Numbered from the stretch's first letter, positions 17,151-26,945 are shown. The stretch: 48,538 nucleotides of DNA from Gemmatimonadota bacterium (GCA_007121775.1 SKJY01000002.1:1-48538), one strand, 5' to 3'. Program-made: numbers and translations. The notes: generated by a model not told the origin, from the letters alone.

Positions 17151-19667
17151 TCACCCCACCACCAGGTTCAGGAGTCGATTGGGGACGTAGATGACCCGGC
17201 GGAGCTCCACGCCTTCCAGGTGCCGGGAGACGTTCTCCTCGGCCCGTGCCAGCGCCAGGGCTTCATCCTGGGAAGCGCCGGGAGCCAGTTCAACGGTTCC
17301 ACGGAGCTTCCCGTTTACCTGCACCGCCAGGGTGACCTGTTCCTCCTTGGCCTTTTCCGGATCGAATCCGGGCCAGTTGGCGCCGTCGAAGACGCTGCCC
17401 TCGTGCCCGAGCCGGGCCCAGAGTTCCTCGGCCATGTGGGGGCAGAAGGGGGCTACCATAACCACCAGGGGCTCGACCTCGGCCCGAACCGCCTTCCGAC
17501 CGCCGGCCCTCACCGTATTCAGGTACTCCATCATGGCGGCGATGGAGGTGTTGTAGCCCAGCTCAGGGAGCTGCCGGGTCACCTGTCGAATGGTCTGGTG
17601 CAGCTTCCGTTCCACCTCCGGATCCGGCTCTTCGTCACCGAGTGCCTCCACCGGGACCACCGTCTCCCAGAGCCGCTTGAGGAAGCCGAAGGGCCCCTGG
17701 ATCCCCGAGTCCCGGTAGTCCCCCCCCTCTTCAAAGGGCCCCAGGAACATGAGGTAGAGGCGGAAGGTGTCGGCGCCGTACTCCTCGATGATGGGATCCG
17801 GGACGATCACATTGCCTCGGGACTTGGACATTTTGGCCCCTTCCCGGACGATGAGTCCGTGGGCCCGGAAGCGGGTGAAGGGCTCCTCGAAGTCGATGTG
17901 GCCCAGATCGTGGAGGGCCATGGTGACGAAGCGCGAGTAGAGGAGGTGGAGCACGGCGTGCTCGTTCCCGCCGATGTAGGCGTCCACCGGGAGCCAGCGG
18001 CGGGTGATGGCCGGGTCGAAGGGGACATCGTCCCGGTCCGTGGAGGGGTAGCGGAGGAAGTACCAGGCCGAATCCAGGAAGGTGTCCGAGACGTCGGTTT
18101 CCCTCCGGGCCGGGCTCCCACACTCGGGGCAATCGGTCTCGTACCACTCCCGGACCCGGGCCAGGGGGCTCACGCCCGAGTCGTCGGGCTTGAAGTCTTC
18201 CACCCGGGGTAGGATCACCGGGAGTTCCTCCTCCGGCACGGGCACCGCGCCGCAGCGGTCGCAGTGGACGATGGGGATGGGCGGGCCCCAGTAGCGCTGC
18301 CGGGAGATGCACCAGTCGTGGAGACGGTAGTTCACCCGGAGCTGGGCCAGACCCTGCTCCTCCAGCCGGCGGGTGATGGCCTCTTTCGCCCTCTCCACCT
18401 CCAGGCCGTCGAACTCCCCGGAGTTCACCAGCGTCCCCGGACCCGTGTAGGCCTCCTCCAGGGGGGTGTCGGCACCCTGGTCGGGACCTGCTACCACCCG
18501 GGGGATGGGGAGGTGGAAGCTCCGGGCGAACTCGAAGTCCCGCTCATCATGCCCCGGCACCGCCATGATGGCGCCGGTGCCGTACTCCATGAGGACGTAG
18601 TCGGCGACCCAGACCGGGACCGGCTCGCCGGTGGCGGGGTTCCGGCAGTAGCCTCCGGTGAACACCCCGGTCTTCTCCTTCTCCACCTTCTTCCGGGCCA
18701 CCACATCCATGCGGCCTACCCGCTCCCGGTAGGCGGCCACCGCCTCCTGCTGCTCCGGGGTGGTGAGGGCGTCCACCAGGGGGTGCTCCGGCGCCAGAAC
18801 CATGTAGGTGGCGCCGAAGACGGTGTCGGGCCGGGTGGTAAAGACCTCCAGGAGGAGATCCCGGTCCCGGGCCCCCTCCTCCACCTCGCCGGAGTCGGTG
18901 ACGCTGCGAATGAGCTCGTCGGTGGCCTCCACCCCCAGGACCGGGAAGCGGAGGATGGCCCCCTCGCTCCGGCCGATCCAGTTCTCCTGGGCCTTCCGGG
19001 TGGTGTCGGACCAGTCCAGCGTCTCCAGGTTGTCCAGGAGGCGCTGGGCGTAATCGGTGATCCGGAAGAACCACTGGGCGATGCGGCGCTGCTCCACAGC
19101 CGAGTCGCACCGCTCGCATAGCCCTGCCACCACCTGCTCATTGGCCAGCACCGTCATGCACGAGGGGCACCAGTTCACCGGCGCCTCCTTCCGCTCGGCG
19201 AGCCCCCCCTTGAAGAGCTGGAGGAAGAGCCACTGGGTCCACCGGTAGTAATCCGGCGCCGTGGTGTCCACGGTGTGGTCCCAATCGAACATCCCCCCGA
19301 TGCGCCGGAGCTGCCGGGTGAAGTTGGCCACATTGGCGGGGATCAGGTCCATGGGGTGGGTGCCCACCTTCAGGGCGAAGTTCTCCGAGTGGATCCCGAA
19401 GGCGTCGAAGCCGATGGGCTCGAAGACATCCTTCCCCTGAAGTCGGTGGAAGCGCCCGTGGACGTCGGCCCCGGTGAAGGCGTAGATGTTCCCCACATGG
19501 AGCCCCTCCGCCGAGGGGTAGGGGAACATCATAAGGTTGTAGAAGGGCTCCCGGGCCTCTTCCAGCTCTGCCCGGGTGAAGCGGTTCGTGCCCTCCTGAT
19601 CCCAGCGCGCCTGCCAGTGCTTCTCGATGCGGTCAGGGTCGTAGCGTTCGGGGGTCGAATCGGCCAT
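17151..19667 (-). CDS. leuS: Leucyl-tRNA synthetase
   Basis: FPYPSAEGLHVGN, GFDAFGIHSENFALK, DTFLDSAWYFLRYPS, KMSKSRGNVIVPD. Confidence 0.98.
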   Translation of the reverse strand: MADSTPERYDPDRIEKHWQARWDQEGTNRFTRAELEEAREPFYNLMMFPYPSAEGLHVGNIYAFTGADVHGRFHRLQGKDVFEPIGFDAFGIHSENFALKVGTHPMDLIPANVANFTRQLRRIGGMFDWDHTVDTTAPDYYRWTQWLFLQLFKGGLAERKEAPVNWCPSCMTVLANEQVVAGLCERCDSAVEQRRIAQWFFRITDYAQRLLDNLETLDWSDTTRKAQENWIGRSEGAILRFPVLGVEATDELIRSVTDSGEVEEGARDRDLLLEVFTTRPDTVFGATYMVLAPEHPLVDALTTPEQQEAVAAYRERVGRMDVVARKKVEKEKTGVFTGGYCRNPATGEPVPVWVADYVLMEYGTGAIMAVPGHDERDFEFARSFHLPIPRVVAGPDQGADTPLEEAYTGPGTLVNSGEFDGLEVERAKEAITRRLEEQGLAQLRVNYRLHDWCISRQRYWGPPIPIVHCDRCGAVPVPEEELPVILPRVEDFKPDDSGVSPLARVREWYETDCPECGSPARRETDVSDTFLDSAWYFLRYPSTDRDDVPFDPAITRRWLPVDAYIGGNEHAVLHLLYSRFVTMALHDLGHIDFEEPFTRFRAHGLIVREGAKMSKSRGNVIVPDPIIEEYGADTFRLYLMFLGPFEEGGDYRDSGIQGPFGFLKRLWETVVPVEALGDEEPDPEVERKLHQTIRQVTRQLPELGYNTSIAAMMEYLNTVRAGGRKAVRAEVEPLVVMVAPFCPHMAEELWARLGHEGSVFDGANWPGFDPEKAKEEQVTLAVQVNGKLRGTVELAPGASQDEALALARAEENVSRHLEGVELRRVIYVPNRLLNLVVG

Positions 19668-19804
19668 GGCGGGTCTCGGGTGGGGCGGTTGGGGGTAGAC
19701 GGGGAGAAGTGGTCAGATGGAGACGGTGGCGGTTCGGTATCGGGGGCGGGTCGCGGGAAGATCCGGTCTTCCACGGGTGAGCCACCCTTCCCCACACAGG
19801 AAGC

Positions 19805-20317
19805 TCAGGGGCCCGATAGGCCCTTGGGGAAGACTGGGAGGGCACCTTCCGGCAGCGAGACGCCCTCGGGGAAATTCTCGCCGTGTCCCTCGAAGTCCCC
19901 GGGGGTCGGCGGGCGGAAATTCAGGTCCACCGCCAGCCAGAGCGTCTTGGCGAAGGGGTAGAACAGGGCCGGCACCGGAAGGATGGCGGCCATGAGTCCC
20001 CACTTGAGCGCCTCCCAGGGGACGTCGGGCCAGGTCAGGATGATGGCCCCGAGCCCCAGGAAGAATACCACCAGCTCGGCGGCCACCAGGTTGATGGTGA
20101 AGCTCCCGATAAAGTAGTCGGCCTCGCCCCGATCCAGCCTCAGGTGACAGCGCGGACAGGTGTCCCGCATGAGGAGCCAGCGTCGGAAGAGGCCTCCCCC
20201 TCCGCAGTTGGGGCAGCGCCGGGTGGCGCCTCTCCCCAGCAGACGTGCGAGGCGACCCAGACGGAGCTCCTTCGGGTCCGCCGGGGTGATCTGAACGGGG
20301 GAGGATGGGCGTCTCAT
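19805..20317 (-). CDS. DUF983 family zinc-ribbon membrane protein
   Basis: RRCPNCGGGGLFRRWL...CPRCHLRLDRGEADYFIGSFTINLV. Confidence 0.85.
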   Translation of the reverse strand: MRRPSSPVQITPADPKELRLGRLARLLGRGATRRCPNCGGGGLFRRWLLMRDTCPRCHLRLDRGEADYFIGSFTINLVAAELVVFFLGLGAIILTWPDVPWEALKWGLMAAILPVPALFYPFAKTLWLAVDLNFRPPTPGDFEGHGENFPEGVSLPEGALPVFPKGLSGP

Positions 20318-20387
20318 GATTCCGCCAAGCTACCGGGAGAGGTGGACGGCTTCAACCGCAAGGACATCGGGGAGGCGCGCCACCGAC

Positions 20388-21467
20388 TCAAGCAGCCTCC
20401 GGGTCCAGCACCGAGAAGGGGTCCCGGCGCCTCGGCGCCTCCTCCCGGAGCCAGGCCATGAGGGCGGCCAGATCACCCCTCCAACCCTCGGTCCAGAGCC
20501 GGTGGAAGTCGTCCAACCGTTGGAAGTAGAGGGAGCGGGCCAGGAGGGTGGCGTTGTTCAGGGGTTCCGCGGCCAGTACGGCGTATCCGCCGGCGGCAAG
20601 CCCCGGTCGTACCTCGTCCCGGAAGGCCAGGAACGCCGCCTGGTACCGTTCGTCCCGGAGGCGGATCCGCTCGTCCCTCGGGAGGTCGTCCCTGGCGAAG
20701 ATGGCCCGGAGATCCGACTCCAGCTCCATCATGAAGCGGGAGACGGCGCGGGCGTCGTCCCACCGGTCCATGGCCCGGCGACACCACACCGTATCGGTGC
20801 CTCCCCCCTCCCGACCGCAGAAGAAGACGAGGGCCGCCGCGTGCCCGGCGAAGGTGGCGTAGGACTCGTTGAACCGCCCCTGGCCCGAGAGGAAGAGGTG
20901 ATTGTGGGCCAGTTCGTGGAAGATGGTCTCCACCACCGCCACCTCGTCCAGACGCAGGAGGGTGGAGTAGATGGGGTCGGCGAACCACCCCAGGGTGGAG
21001 AAGGCGGCGGTGGGGCGCACGAAGGCGTCGAACCCCCGGGCCTCCATCTCATCCCGGGCCGCCAGGGCGCGACGCTCCGAGAAATAGGCCCGGTACGGCA
21101 CCCGCCCCACCACCGGGAACCACCAGGTGTGGAGCTCCAATCGGTCCCGGGGGGCCGCGGTGAGGACGAGGGCGAGGGTGTCGGAAGGAAGGCGCGCCAG
21201 GGTGGTGTAGGCCTCCCCGGCGTTGCGGAACCCCAAGGAGTCCACGGCGAAGCGCCGGGCCTCCAGCGCCAGGCTCAGCTTCCCCCGCTCCCGGGGGTCG
21301 GTGGCGGGATCGGTGAGGACCTGGTGGAGGGGCTCCCGGGAGGCCAGGATCCCGGCCTGGGCCCACCCGGCCCGGGCCACGTAGAGGGGGTTGCAGGCAG
21401 TGAGGAGGGTGAGGCCGGCCAGGAAGAGGAGGATGGGAATGACCCGGCGGCCGGTACGGGGGGGCAT
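20388..21467 (-). CDS. Putative zinc aminopeptidase (Aminopep/PF10023-like) lipoprotein
   Basis: LLTACNPLYVARAGWAQAGIL; VVETIFHELAHNHLFLSGQGRFNESYATFAG (HExxH). Start set at MPPRTGRR (21467). Confidence 0.85.
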   Translation of the reverse strand: MPPRTGRRVIPILLFLAGLTLLTACNPLYVARAGWAQAGILASREPLHQVLTDPATDPRERGKLSLALEARRFAVDSLGFRNAGEAYTTLARLPSDTLALVLTAAPRDRLELHTWWFPVVGRVPYRAYFSERRALAARDEMEARGFDAFVRPTAAFSTLGWFADPIYSTLLRLDEVAVVETIFHELAHNHLFLSGQGRFNESYATFAGHAAALVFFCGREGGGTDTVWCRRAMDRWDDARAVSRFMMELESDLRAIFARDDLPRDERIRLRDERYQAAFLAFRDEVRPGLAAGGYAVLAAEPLNNATLLARSLYFQRLDDFHRLWTEGWRGDLAALMAWLREEAPRRRDPFSVLDPEAA

Positions 21468-21472
21468 GGGGG

Positions 21473-21664
21473 TCACTCCAGGTATTCCCGTCGATCCGGA
21501 TCCACCGCCGGGCGGATCTCCACCAGGTCGGCATCGCCAAGGACGTCTTCCGGGATCCCCCGTGGGAGGGCCTCCAGGAGTTCCGCCAGCGAGGTCGCCG
21601 GGAGGGTTGCCATGTGGTAACGGGGGCTCTTCCCCCCGTGGCGAATGGTGAGTTGGAACTCCAT
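21473..21664 (-). CDS. Small hypothetical protein (63 aa)
   Basis: MEFQLTIRHGGKSPRYHMATLPATSLAELLEALPRGIPEDVLGDADLVEIRPAVDPDRREYLE; stop lies 5 bp upstream of the aminopeptidase start. Confidence 0.55.
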   Translation of the reverse strand: MEFQLTIRHGGKSPRYHMATLPATSLAELLEALPRGIPEDVLGDADLVEIRPAVDPDRREYLE

Positions 21665-21770
21665 GGGGCGCGGCTCCTGGGGAGGCGATGGGACCGAGGC
21701 GGGCGATACGAGTACGGGACACGGGAGCCCCCACCGGGTTCCCACCGTCTCCCATGGGCCATCCACCGTC

Positions 21771-21850
21771 CTTTCTTCCCTGACGCCACCACCCTTTCTT
21801 CCCCGACGCCACCACCCTTCCGTGGTCCTTTTCTCCCCGACGCCACCGCC
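21771..21850. repeat. Three 23-bp direct repeats (CTTTCTTCCCYGACGCCACCACC and variants)
   Basis: Units at 21771-21793, 21794-21816 and 21828-21850 in the divergent intergenic region. Confidence 0.75.
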
Positions 21851-21934
21851 TTTCCGTTTCTCCACCTTCCGGCGGAGGGTGCCGAGGACTACCATGGGGG
21901 GGCGGAGAATCAAGTTCACCCAAGGGGAGGGACC

Positions 21935-22282
21935 ATGGCGGACGAGACGATGGCCGAGGCCGGCGAGATGACACCTGTGGAGCTCAAGGAGCGACTGGAC
22001 AACGAGCACCCCATCGTGCTGGTGGACGTCCGCCAGCCCCACGAGTGGTCCATCGCCGATCTGCCGGAGGTGGGACAGCTCCGGATCCCCCTGGACCAGT
22101 TCATGGATCGCATGTCGGAGCTGGATCCTGACGACAACATCGTCATCTACTGCCGATCCGGGGCCCGGAGCGGTCGGGCCGCGGAAGAACTGGCGGCCCG
22201 AGGGTACGGTCAGGTGTACAACCTGGTAGGCGGTCTCCTGCGGTGGCGGGAGGATGTGGATCCCTCGGTCCCGGAGTACTGA
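21935..22282 (+). CDS. Single-domain rhodanese-like protein
   Basis: VLVDVRQPHEWSIADLPEV...IVIYCRSGARSGRAAEELAARGYGQVYNLVGGLLRW; start MADETMAEAG. Confidence 0.93.
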   Translation: MADETMAEAGEMTPVELKERLDNEHPIVLVDVRQPHEWSIADLPEVGQLRIPLDQFMDRMSELDPDDNIVIYCRSGARSGRAAEELAARGYGQVYNLVGGLLRWREDVDPSVPEY

Positions 22283-22285
22283 TTC

Positions 22286-23788
22286 ATGAGGCGGTCACCC
22301 TTGAGGGCAGCACGGATGCCCTCCGCATTGCTGTCCCTGGCCTCGCTCGTTCTGGCGCTCTTGTTCCTGGTGGGCTGCGGGGAGGACTTGGGGGCAGGTG
22401 CCGGTGGCGGTGAGGCCGCCGCAGTCGCTGTCGGAACGGCCCATCCGGCCGGTGACGGACTCCGGTCAACCGCCCCGGGTGGGGAGCCCGGCCCCAGTGC
22501 GGCTACCGGCCAGCCCGGCCCAGCCACAATTGCGGACGAGCCTGGCTCGCCGGCGCTTGCTGGCGAATCCGACTCCGGCACAGCTGCCGGCGAGCCCGGT
22601 CTCCGGACCCGTACCGGGGAGTCTTCACGCCCCGATGCGGTCCGGGGCCTTTACCTCAACGCCTGGGTGTCCGGCTCCAGCCGCCGCGTCGATGAACTGC
22701 TGGGGATCGCCCGCCGCACCGAGATCAATACCTTCGTCATTGATGTGAAGGACGCCACCGGGTACGTCAGCTATCCCACCGAGGTGGCCTTCGCCCGGGA
22801 GGTGGGGGCCGACGGCCAACTCCGGATCCGGAACGTCAGGCGGCTTCTGGAACGGCTGGAGGAGGAGGGGATCCACCCCATCGCCCGCATCGTGGTCTTC
22901 AAGGATCACCTCCTGGCCGGCTCCCGGCCGGCGCACGCCATCCAGGACTCCACCGGCGCCTCGTGGGTAGACGGAAACGGCGAGGTCTGGGTCAATCCCT
23001 ACGACCGGGCGGTCTGGGCGTACAACGTGGCGCTGGCCCGGGAGGCGGTGGAGTTGGGCTTCCGGGAGATCCAGTGGGACTACGTGCGCTTCCCGGATCG
23101 GCCGCGCTCCGAGATGGAGGGTGTGGTCTTCCCCGGGCAGGAAGGGCGGACCCGGAGCGAGGCGATCCGGGAATTCCTGCTCTGGAGCCGGTCCGAACTG
23201 GCGGATCTTGGGGTTCCGGTGACCGCCGATGTCTTCGGCATGTCCACCTCAGCCCGCAATGACGTGGGGATCGGCCAGCGCTGGGAAGACATGATCGACG
23301 CGGTGGACATCATCCTCCCCATGATCTACCCCTCCCACTACTGGCGGGGGAGCTTCGGCATCGAGGCTCCCAACGCCCACCCCTATGAGGTCATCGGGAC
23401 CGCGCTTCGCCATGCCCTCCGTCGGACGGAAGGAGTGGAGAACCCAGCCCGCATCGTTCCCTGGCTCCAGGACTTCACCCTGGGTCAGCCCCGCTACGAG
23501 GCCGCCGAGGTTCGGGCCCAGATCCTGGCCACCCACGACGCCGGGATCGACGAGTGGATCCTCTGGAACGCCTCGGGCCGCTACACCGAGGAAGCTCTGG
23601 AGCCGGTGGGCGGGTGGCCGGGCGGACAGGAACCCTACATCCGACTGGCGGGAGTGGTGCGGCCTGCGGCCGAGCGTTTCCAGACCGCCGAGTCAGTCCC
23701 CGTGGATGAGCCGGTCGGCCTCCGGGAGACGCCAGGCCAGGATGGTCCCCAGGATGGCCATGAGCCCCAGGATCCCCAGGACCACTGA
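22286..23788 (+). CDS. Putative glycoside hydrolase (DUF4015 family) lipoprotein
   Basis: Lipobox LLFLVGCGED; RGLYLNAWVSGSSRRVDELLGIARRTEINTFVIDVKDATGYVSYPT; REIQWDYVRFPD; ADVFGMSTS. Confidence 0.88.
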   Translation: MRRSPLRAARMPSALLSLASLVLALLFLVGCGEDLGAGAGGGEAAAVAVGTAHPAGDGLRSTAPGGEPGPSAATGQPGPATIADEPGSPALAGESDSGTAAGEPGLRTRTGESSRPDAVRGLYLNAWVSGSSRRVDELLGIARRTEINTFVIDVKDATGYVSYPTEVAFAREVGADGQLRIRNVRRLLERLEEEGIHPIARIVVFKDHLLAGSRPAHAIQDSTGASWVDGNGEVWVNPYDRAVWAYNVALAREAVELGFREIQWDYVRFPDRPRSEMEGVVFPGQEGRTRSEAIREFLLWSRSELADLGVPVTADVFGMSTSARNDVGIGQRWEDMIDAVDIILPMIYPSHYWRGSFGIEAPNAHPYEVIGTALRHALRRTEGVENPARIVPWLQDFTLGQPRYEAAEVRAQILATHDAGIDEWILWNASGRYTEEALEPVGGWPGGQEPYIRLAGVVRPAAERFQTAESVPVDEPVGLRETPGQDGPQDGHEPQDPQDH

Positions 23789-25099
23789 TACCCCGAAGCG
23801 GTCTGCCACCAACCCCAGGAGCGCTGCCACTCCGTAGAGCACCCCCACGGCGGTGTTGGCCACTGCCACCATGAGGGGGCGATCCCGCTCGGGAGCTCCG
23901 TCCAGCAGGTAGGTCTTCCGCCCGAGCCGAACCCCGGCCACGGCGAACCCCGACGAGAGGAAGACCAGGCCGAAGAGGATGAGGCCCAGTTGGTTTTCCG
24001 GGAGGAGTTCCCCGCCCAGGGCAAGCGCCACCGTCCCGGCGGTCCAGATACCCCCGGCCATCATGACCCGCCGGGACGAGGCGTCGGAGAACCGCCCCCA
24101 GAATGGCGAAGAGAGCACCGCTCCCAGGCTGGAGGCCATGATCAGGATGACCAGGTTGCCGGCGTCGACCCCGACTGCCGCCTGGGCCTGAAGCGCATAG
24201 AAGGGACCGGCCAGTTGCGCCGCCAGGAGAAGTCCCCTGGCACCCACGAAGCCGGCGAAGGCGGGCTCGGCCCTTAGAAGGCGCATCCCGGCCCTCGCCT
24301 CTTCCAGGGCGTTTCGCCCCCCCTCGGTAGCGCCGTCGAACTCCCGGATTCCGGCGAAGAGAGCTGAAGCCAGGAGCCACAGCCCGGCGGCCGCCGCAAG
24401 GAGGATGAGGTAGGGCGTCAGGGAATCGTCTTCGGCCACCTGCGTGCGGAGGAGGGCGGCGGCGCCCAGGGCCAGGAGTCCGCCCACAGTGGCCCGGGTG
24501 CCCAGGAGCCGTCCCCGTCGACCTTTGGGGATGGTCTTGGCCATGACATCCTTGAAGGCCACCGAGCCCACCCCGCTGGCCACCGAGAAGACGGCCAGCG
24601 CCGCCACCACGGCGAGTCCCGCCGCCGTCGGTGGGAGGAGGAGCAGGGCCGGGATCATGGCCGCCAGGGCCGCCGCCTGTACCGCTCCCGCCCCCACCCA
24701 GTACCACTTCCGTCGGGCCCGGGCCCGGATCCGGCCGGCGATGGAGAGCTGAGGCAGGAGGGAGCCTCCCCGGCGAATGGGAACCAGGAGACCCACCAGC
24801 GCCGCCGGCGCCCCCACCGCCCCCAAAAGCCAGGGGAGGACGAGCCCCGGGGAGGCGAGCTGCTCGGCCAGTTTCGTGGCCGCTCCGTTCAGCGCATTGA
24901 GGAGGAAGTTTCCGGGGACCTGAACACAGGCTTTGTCGGGAATCGCATCACAGCTTCGCTCGTCCTCCTCCCCCGCAACCACCTGGTAGACCCGCTCGGC
25001 CAGGGCCTCGGTGGGACCCGGGTCTCCGGAGCCCCCCCGGTCCCCTCCCGTGGGGGTGTCGCCGCTGGAGCCCTCCCGGTCCCCTTCCATCGGGGTCAC
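23693..25099 (-). CDS. MFS transporter
   Basis: About 12 hydrophobic segments; AFKDVMAKTIPKGRRGRLLGTRATVGGLLALG. Confidence 0.85.
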   Translation of the reverse strand: MTPMEGDREGSSGDTPTGGDRGGSGDPGPTEALAERVYQVVAGEEDERSCDAIPDKACVQVPGNFLLNALNGAATKLAEQLASPGLVLPWLLGAVGAPAALVGLLVPIRRGGSLLPQLSIAGRIRARARRKWYWVGAGAVQAAALAAMIPALLLLPPTAAGLAVVAALAVFSVASGVGSVAFKDVMAKTIPKGRRGRLLGTRATVGGLLALGAAALLRTQVAEDDSLTPYLILLAAAAGLWLLASALFAGIREFDGATEGGRNALEEARAGMRLLRAEPAFAGFVGARGLLLAAQLAGPFYALQAQAAVGVDAGNLVILIMASSLGAVLSSPFWGRFSDASSRRVMMAGGIWTAGTVALALGGELLPENQLGLILFGLVFLSSGFAVAGVRLGRKTYLLDGAPERDRPLMVAVANTAVGVLYGVAALLGLVADRFGVSVVLGILGLMAILGTILAWRLPEADRLIHGD

Positions 25100-26907
25100 G
25101 CCGATGGGGCGGGGGCGAACTGGAGCTCGTGGAGGCGGGCGTAGAGGCCGCCGCGGGCCAGGAGCTGGTCGTGAGTGCCCTGTTCCCGGAGCTCACCGTG
25201 GTGCATCACCAGGATCCGGTTGGCTCCCTGGACGGTGGAGAGGCGGTGGGCGATGACGATGGAGGTCCGACCCCGCATGATCCGCTCGGTGGCGGCGTCG
25301 ATCCGCGCCTCGATCTCCGAGTCCACCGAGCTGGTGGCCTCGTCCAGGACCAGGATCTCCGGATCGAAGGCCAGGGCCCGGGCGAAGGAGATGAGCTGGC
25401 GCTCACCCACCGAGAGGGATGCGCCCCGCTCACCCAGGGGCTGATCGAACCCCCGCTCCAGCTTCTCGATGAAGGCCGTGGCTCCCACCTCCCGTGCCGC
25501 CGCCTGGATCCGCTCCTCCGGGATGTCGCGCCGCCCCATGCGGATGTTGTAGCGCACATCCTCGCTGAAGAGGAAGACGTCCTGGAGCACCAGGCCGATC
25601 CGGTCCCGGAGTTCGGCCTGTCGCAATCGGTGGACCGGGACGCCGTCCACCAGGATCTCACCCCTCTGCGGATCGTAGAAGCGCATGAGGAGGTTGATGA
25701 TGGTGGTCTTGCCGGCGCCGGTATGCCCCACCAACGCCACCTTCTCCCCAGGCCGCGCCCGGAAGCTCACCCCCTTCAGCACCCAGTCGGGCTCGCCGTC
25801 CCCCCGGGAGCCGTAGGCAAACCAGACGTCCCGGAATTCGATCTCGCCCTGGAGGCGCTCCGGAAGGTTCAGTGGATCTTCCGGATCCTGGATCGCCGAA
25901 TCCCGATCCACCAGGCGGAAGATCCGCTCGGACGACGCCATGGCCCCCTGGAGCACGTTGTACTTCTCCGAGAGGTCCTGGATAGGACGGAAGAACCGTC
26001 GGGCGTAGAGGAGGAAGGCAGTGACCACCCCCACCGAGGTGTTCTCCTGGATGATGGCGAAGCCGCCGTACCAGATGATGAGGGCCAGGGCGATGGCGGT
26101 GAAGAGCTCCACCACCGGGAAGAAGAGGGCGTAGTAGGTGATGGAGCGCAGGTGGGCCTGCAGATAGTGCTCATTCACCCGGTCCAGCTCCCGCCCCTCC
26201 GCCTCTTCCCGGTTGAAGAGCTGCACGACGCTCATCCCGGTGATCCGCTCCTGGAGGAAGGAGTTGATGCGGGCCAGACGCACCCGGATATCCCGGTAGG
26301 CCTGCCGGATCCGGCTTCGGAATACGGCGGCGGACCAGACCACCAGGGGGAGCACCGAGAAGGTCACCAGGGCCAGCTGCCAGTCCATGAGCAGCATGGC
26401 GGAGATGATGAACAGGAGGGTGAAGAGATCACCGAAGATGGCCACCACCCCGGAGCTGAACAGCTCGTTCAGCGACTCCACATCGGAGGTGATCCGGGTC
26501 ATGAGACGGCCCACCGGATTCGCGTCGTAGAACTGGAGGTCCAGCTCCTGGAGGCGCCGGAAGATCTCGGTGCGGAGGTCGTACATGACCTGCTGACCCA
26601 GCCAGGTGGTGACCAACGCCTGGGCATACTGGAATCCGAAGGTGCCGATGGTGGCCACCAGGTAGGCAATGGCCAGGGTGGCCAGGAGTTCGCCGTCCCC
26701 GGCCGGAACCGCGTCGTCCAGCGCCATCTGGATGAGCCAGGGGCCCAGGATCTGGAGACCGGCCGCCGAGACCAGGAGGAATACGGCCAGGACCACCTTC
26801 CACTTGTACGGTGCAAGGTAGGTGAGGAGGCGCCGCATGAGGCGGCCGTCGTAGGCCTTCCCCAGGGCCTCCTCTTCCTGGATGGGTCCGGAGGGAGAAC
26901 TTGGCAT
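25096..26907 (-). CDS. ABC transporter, fused permease/ATPase (exporter type)
   Basis: Walker A GHTGAGKTT; ABC signature LSVGERQLISFARAL; Walker B ILVLDEATSSVD; six-TM N-terminal domain. Confidence 0.96.
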   Translation of the reverse strand: MPSSPSGPIQEEEALGKAYDGRLMRRLLTYLAPYKWKVVLAVFLLVSAAGLQILGPWLIQMALDDAVPAGDGELLATLAIAYLVATIGTFGFQYAQALVTTWLGQQVMYDLRTEIFRRLQELDLQFYDANPVGRLMTRITSDVESLNELFSSGVVAIFGDLFTLLFIISAMLLMDWQLALVTFSVLPLVVWSAAVFRSRIRQAYRDIRVRLARINSFLQERITGMSVVQLFNREEAEGRELDRVNEHYLQAHLRSITYYALFFPVVELFTAIALALIIWYGGFAIIQENTSVGVVTAFLLYARRFFRPIQDLSEKYNVLQGAMASSERIFRLVDRDSAIQDPEDPLNLPERLQGEIEFRDVWFAYGSRGDGEPDWVLKGVSFRARPGEKVALVGHTGAGKTTIINLLMRFYDPQRGEILVDGVPVHRLRQAELRDRIGLVLQDVFLFSEDVRYNIRMGRRDIPEERIQAAAREVGATAFIEKLERGFDQPLGERGASLSVGERQLISFARALAFDPEILVLDEATSSVDSEIEARIDAATERIMRGRTSIVIAHRLSTVQGANRILVMHHGELREQGTHDQLLARGGLYARLHELQFAPAPSA

Positions 26908-26945
26908 GGGGGAGTGCTACCCCGATCGTTGCATCGGTTCCTGCA

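Noticed and set aside
16074-18212. 712-aa plus-strand ORF opposite tkt and leuS
   Set aside because: Antisense open frame caused by high GC3; no recognisable domains, while the minus strand encodes clear transketolase and LeuRS.
19668-19804. leuS upstream region checked for a T-box or Leu leader peptide
   Set aside because: No T-box consensus, no Leu-codon run and no terminator with a U-tract; only a small GAAGA/TCTTC hairpin.
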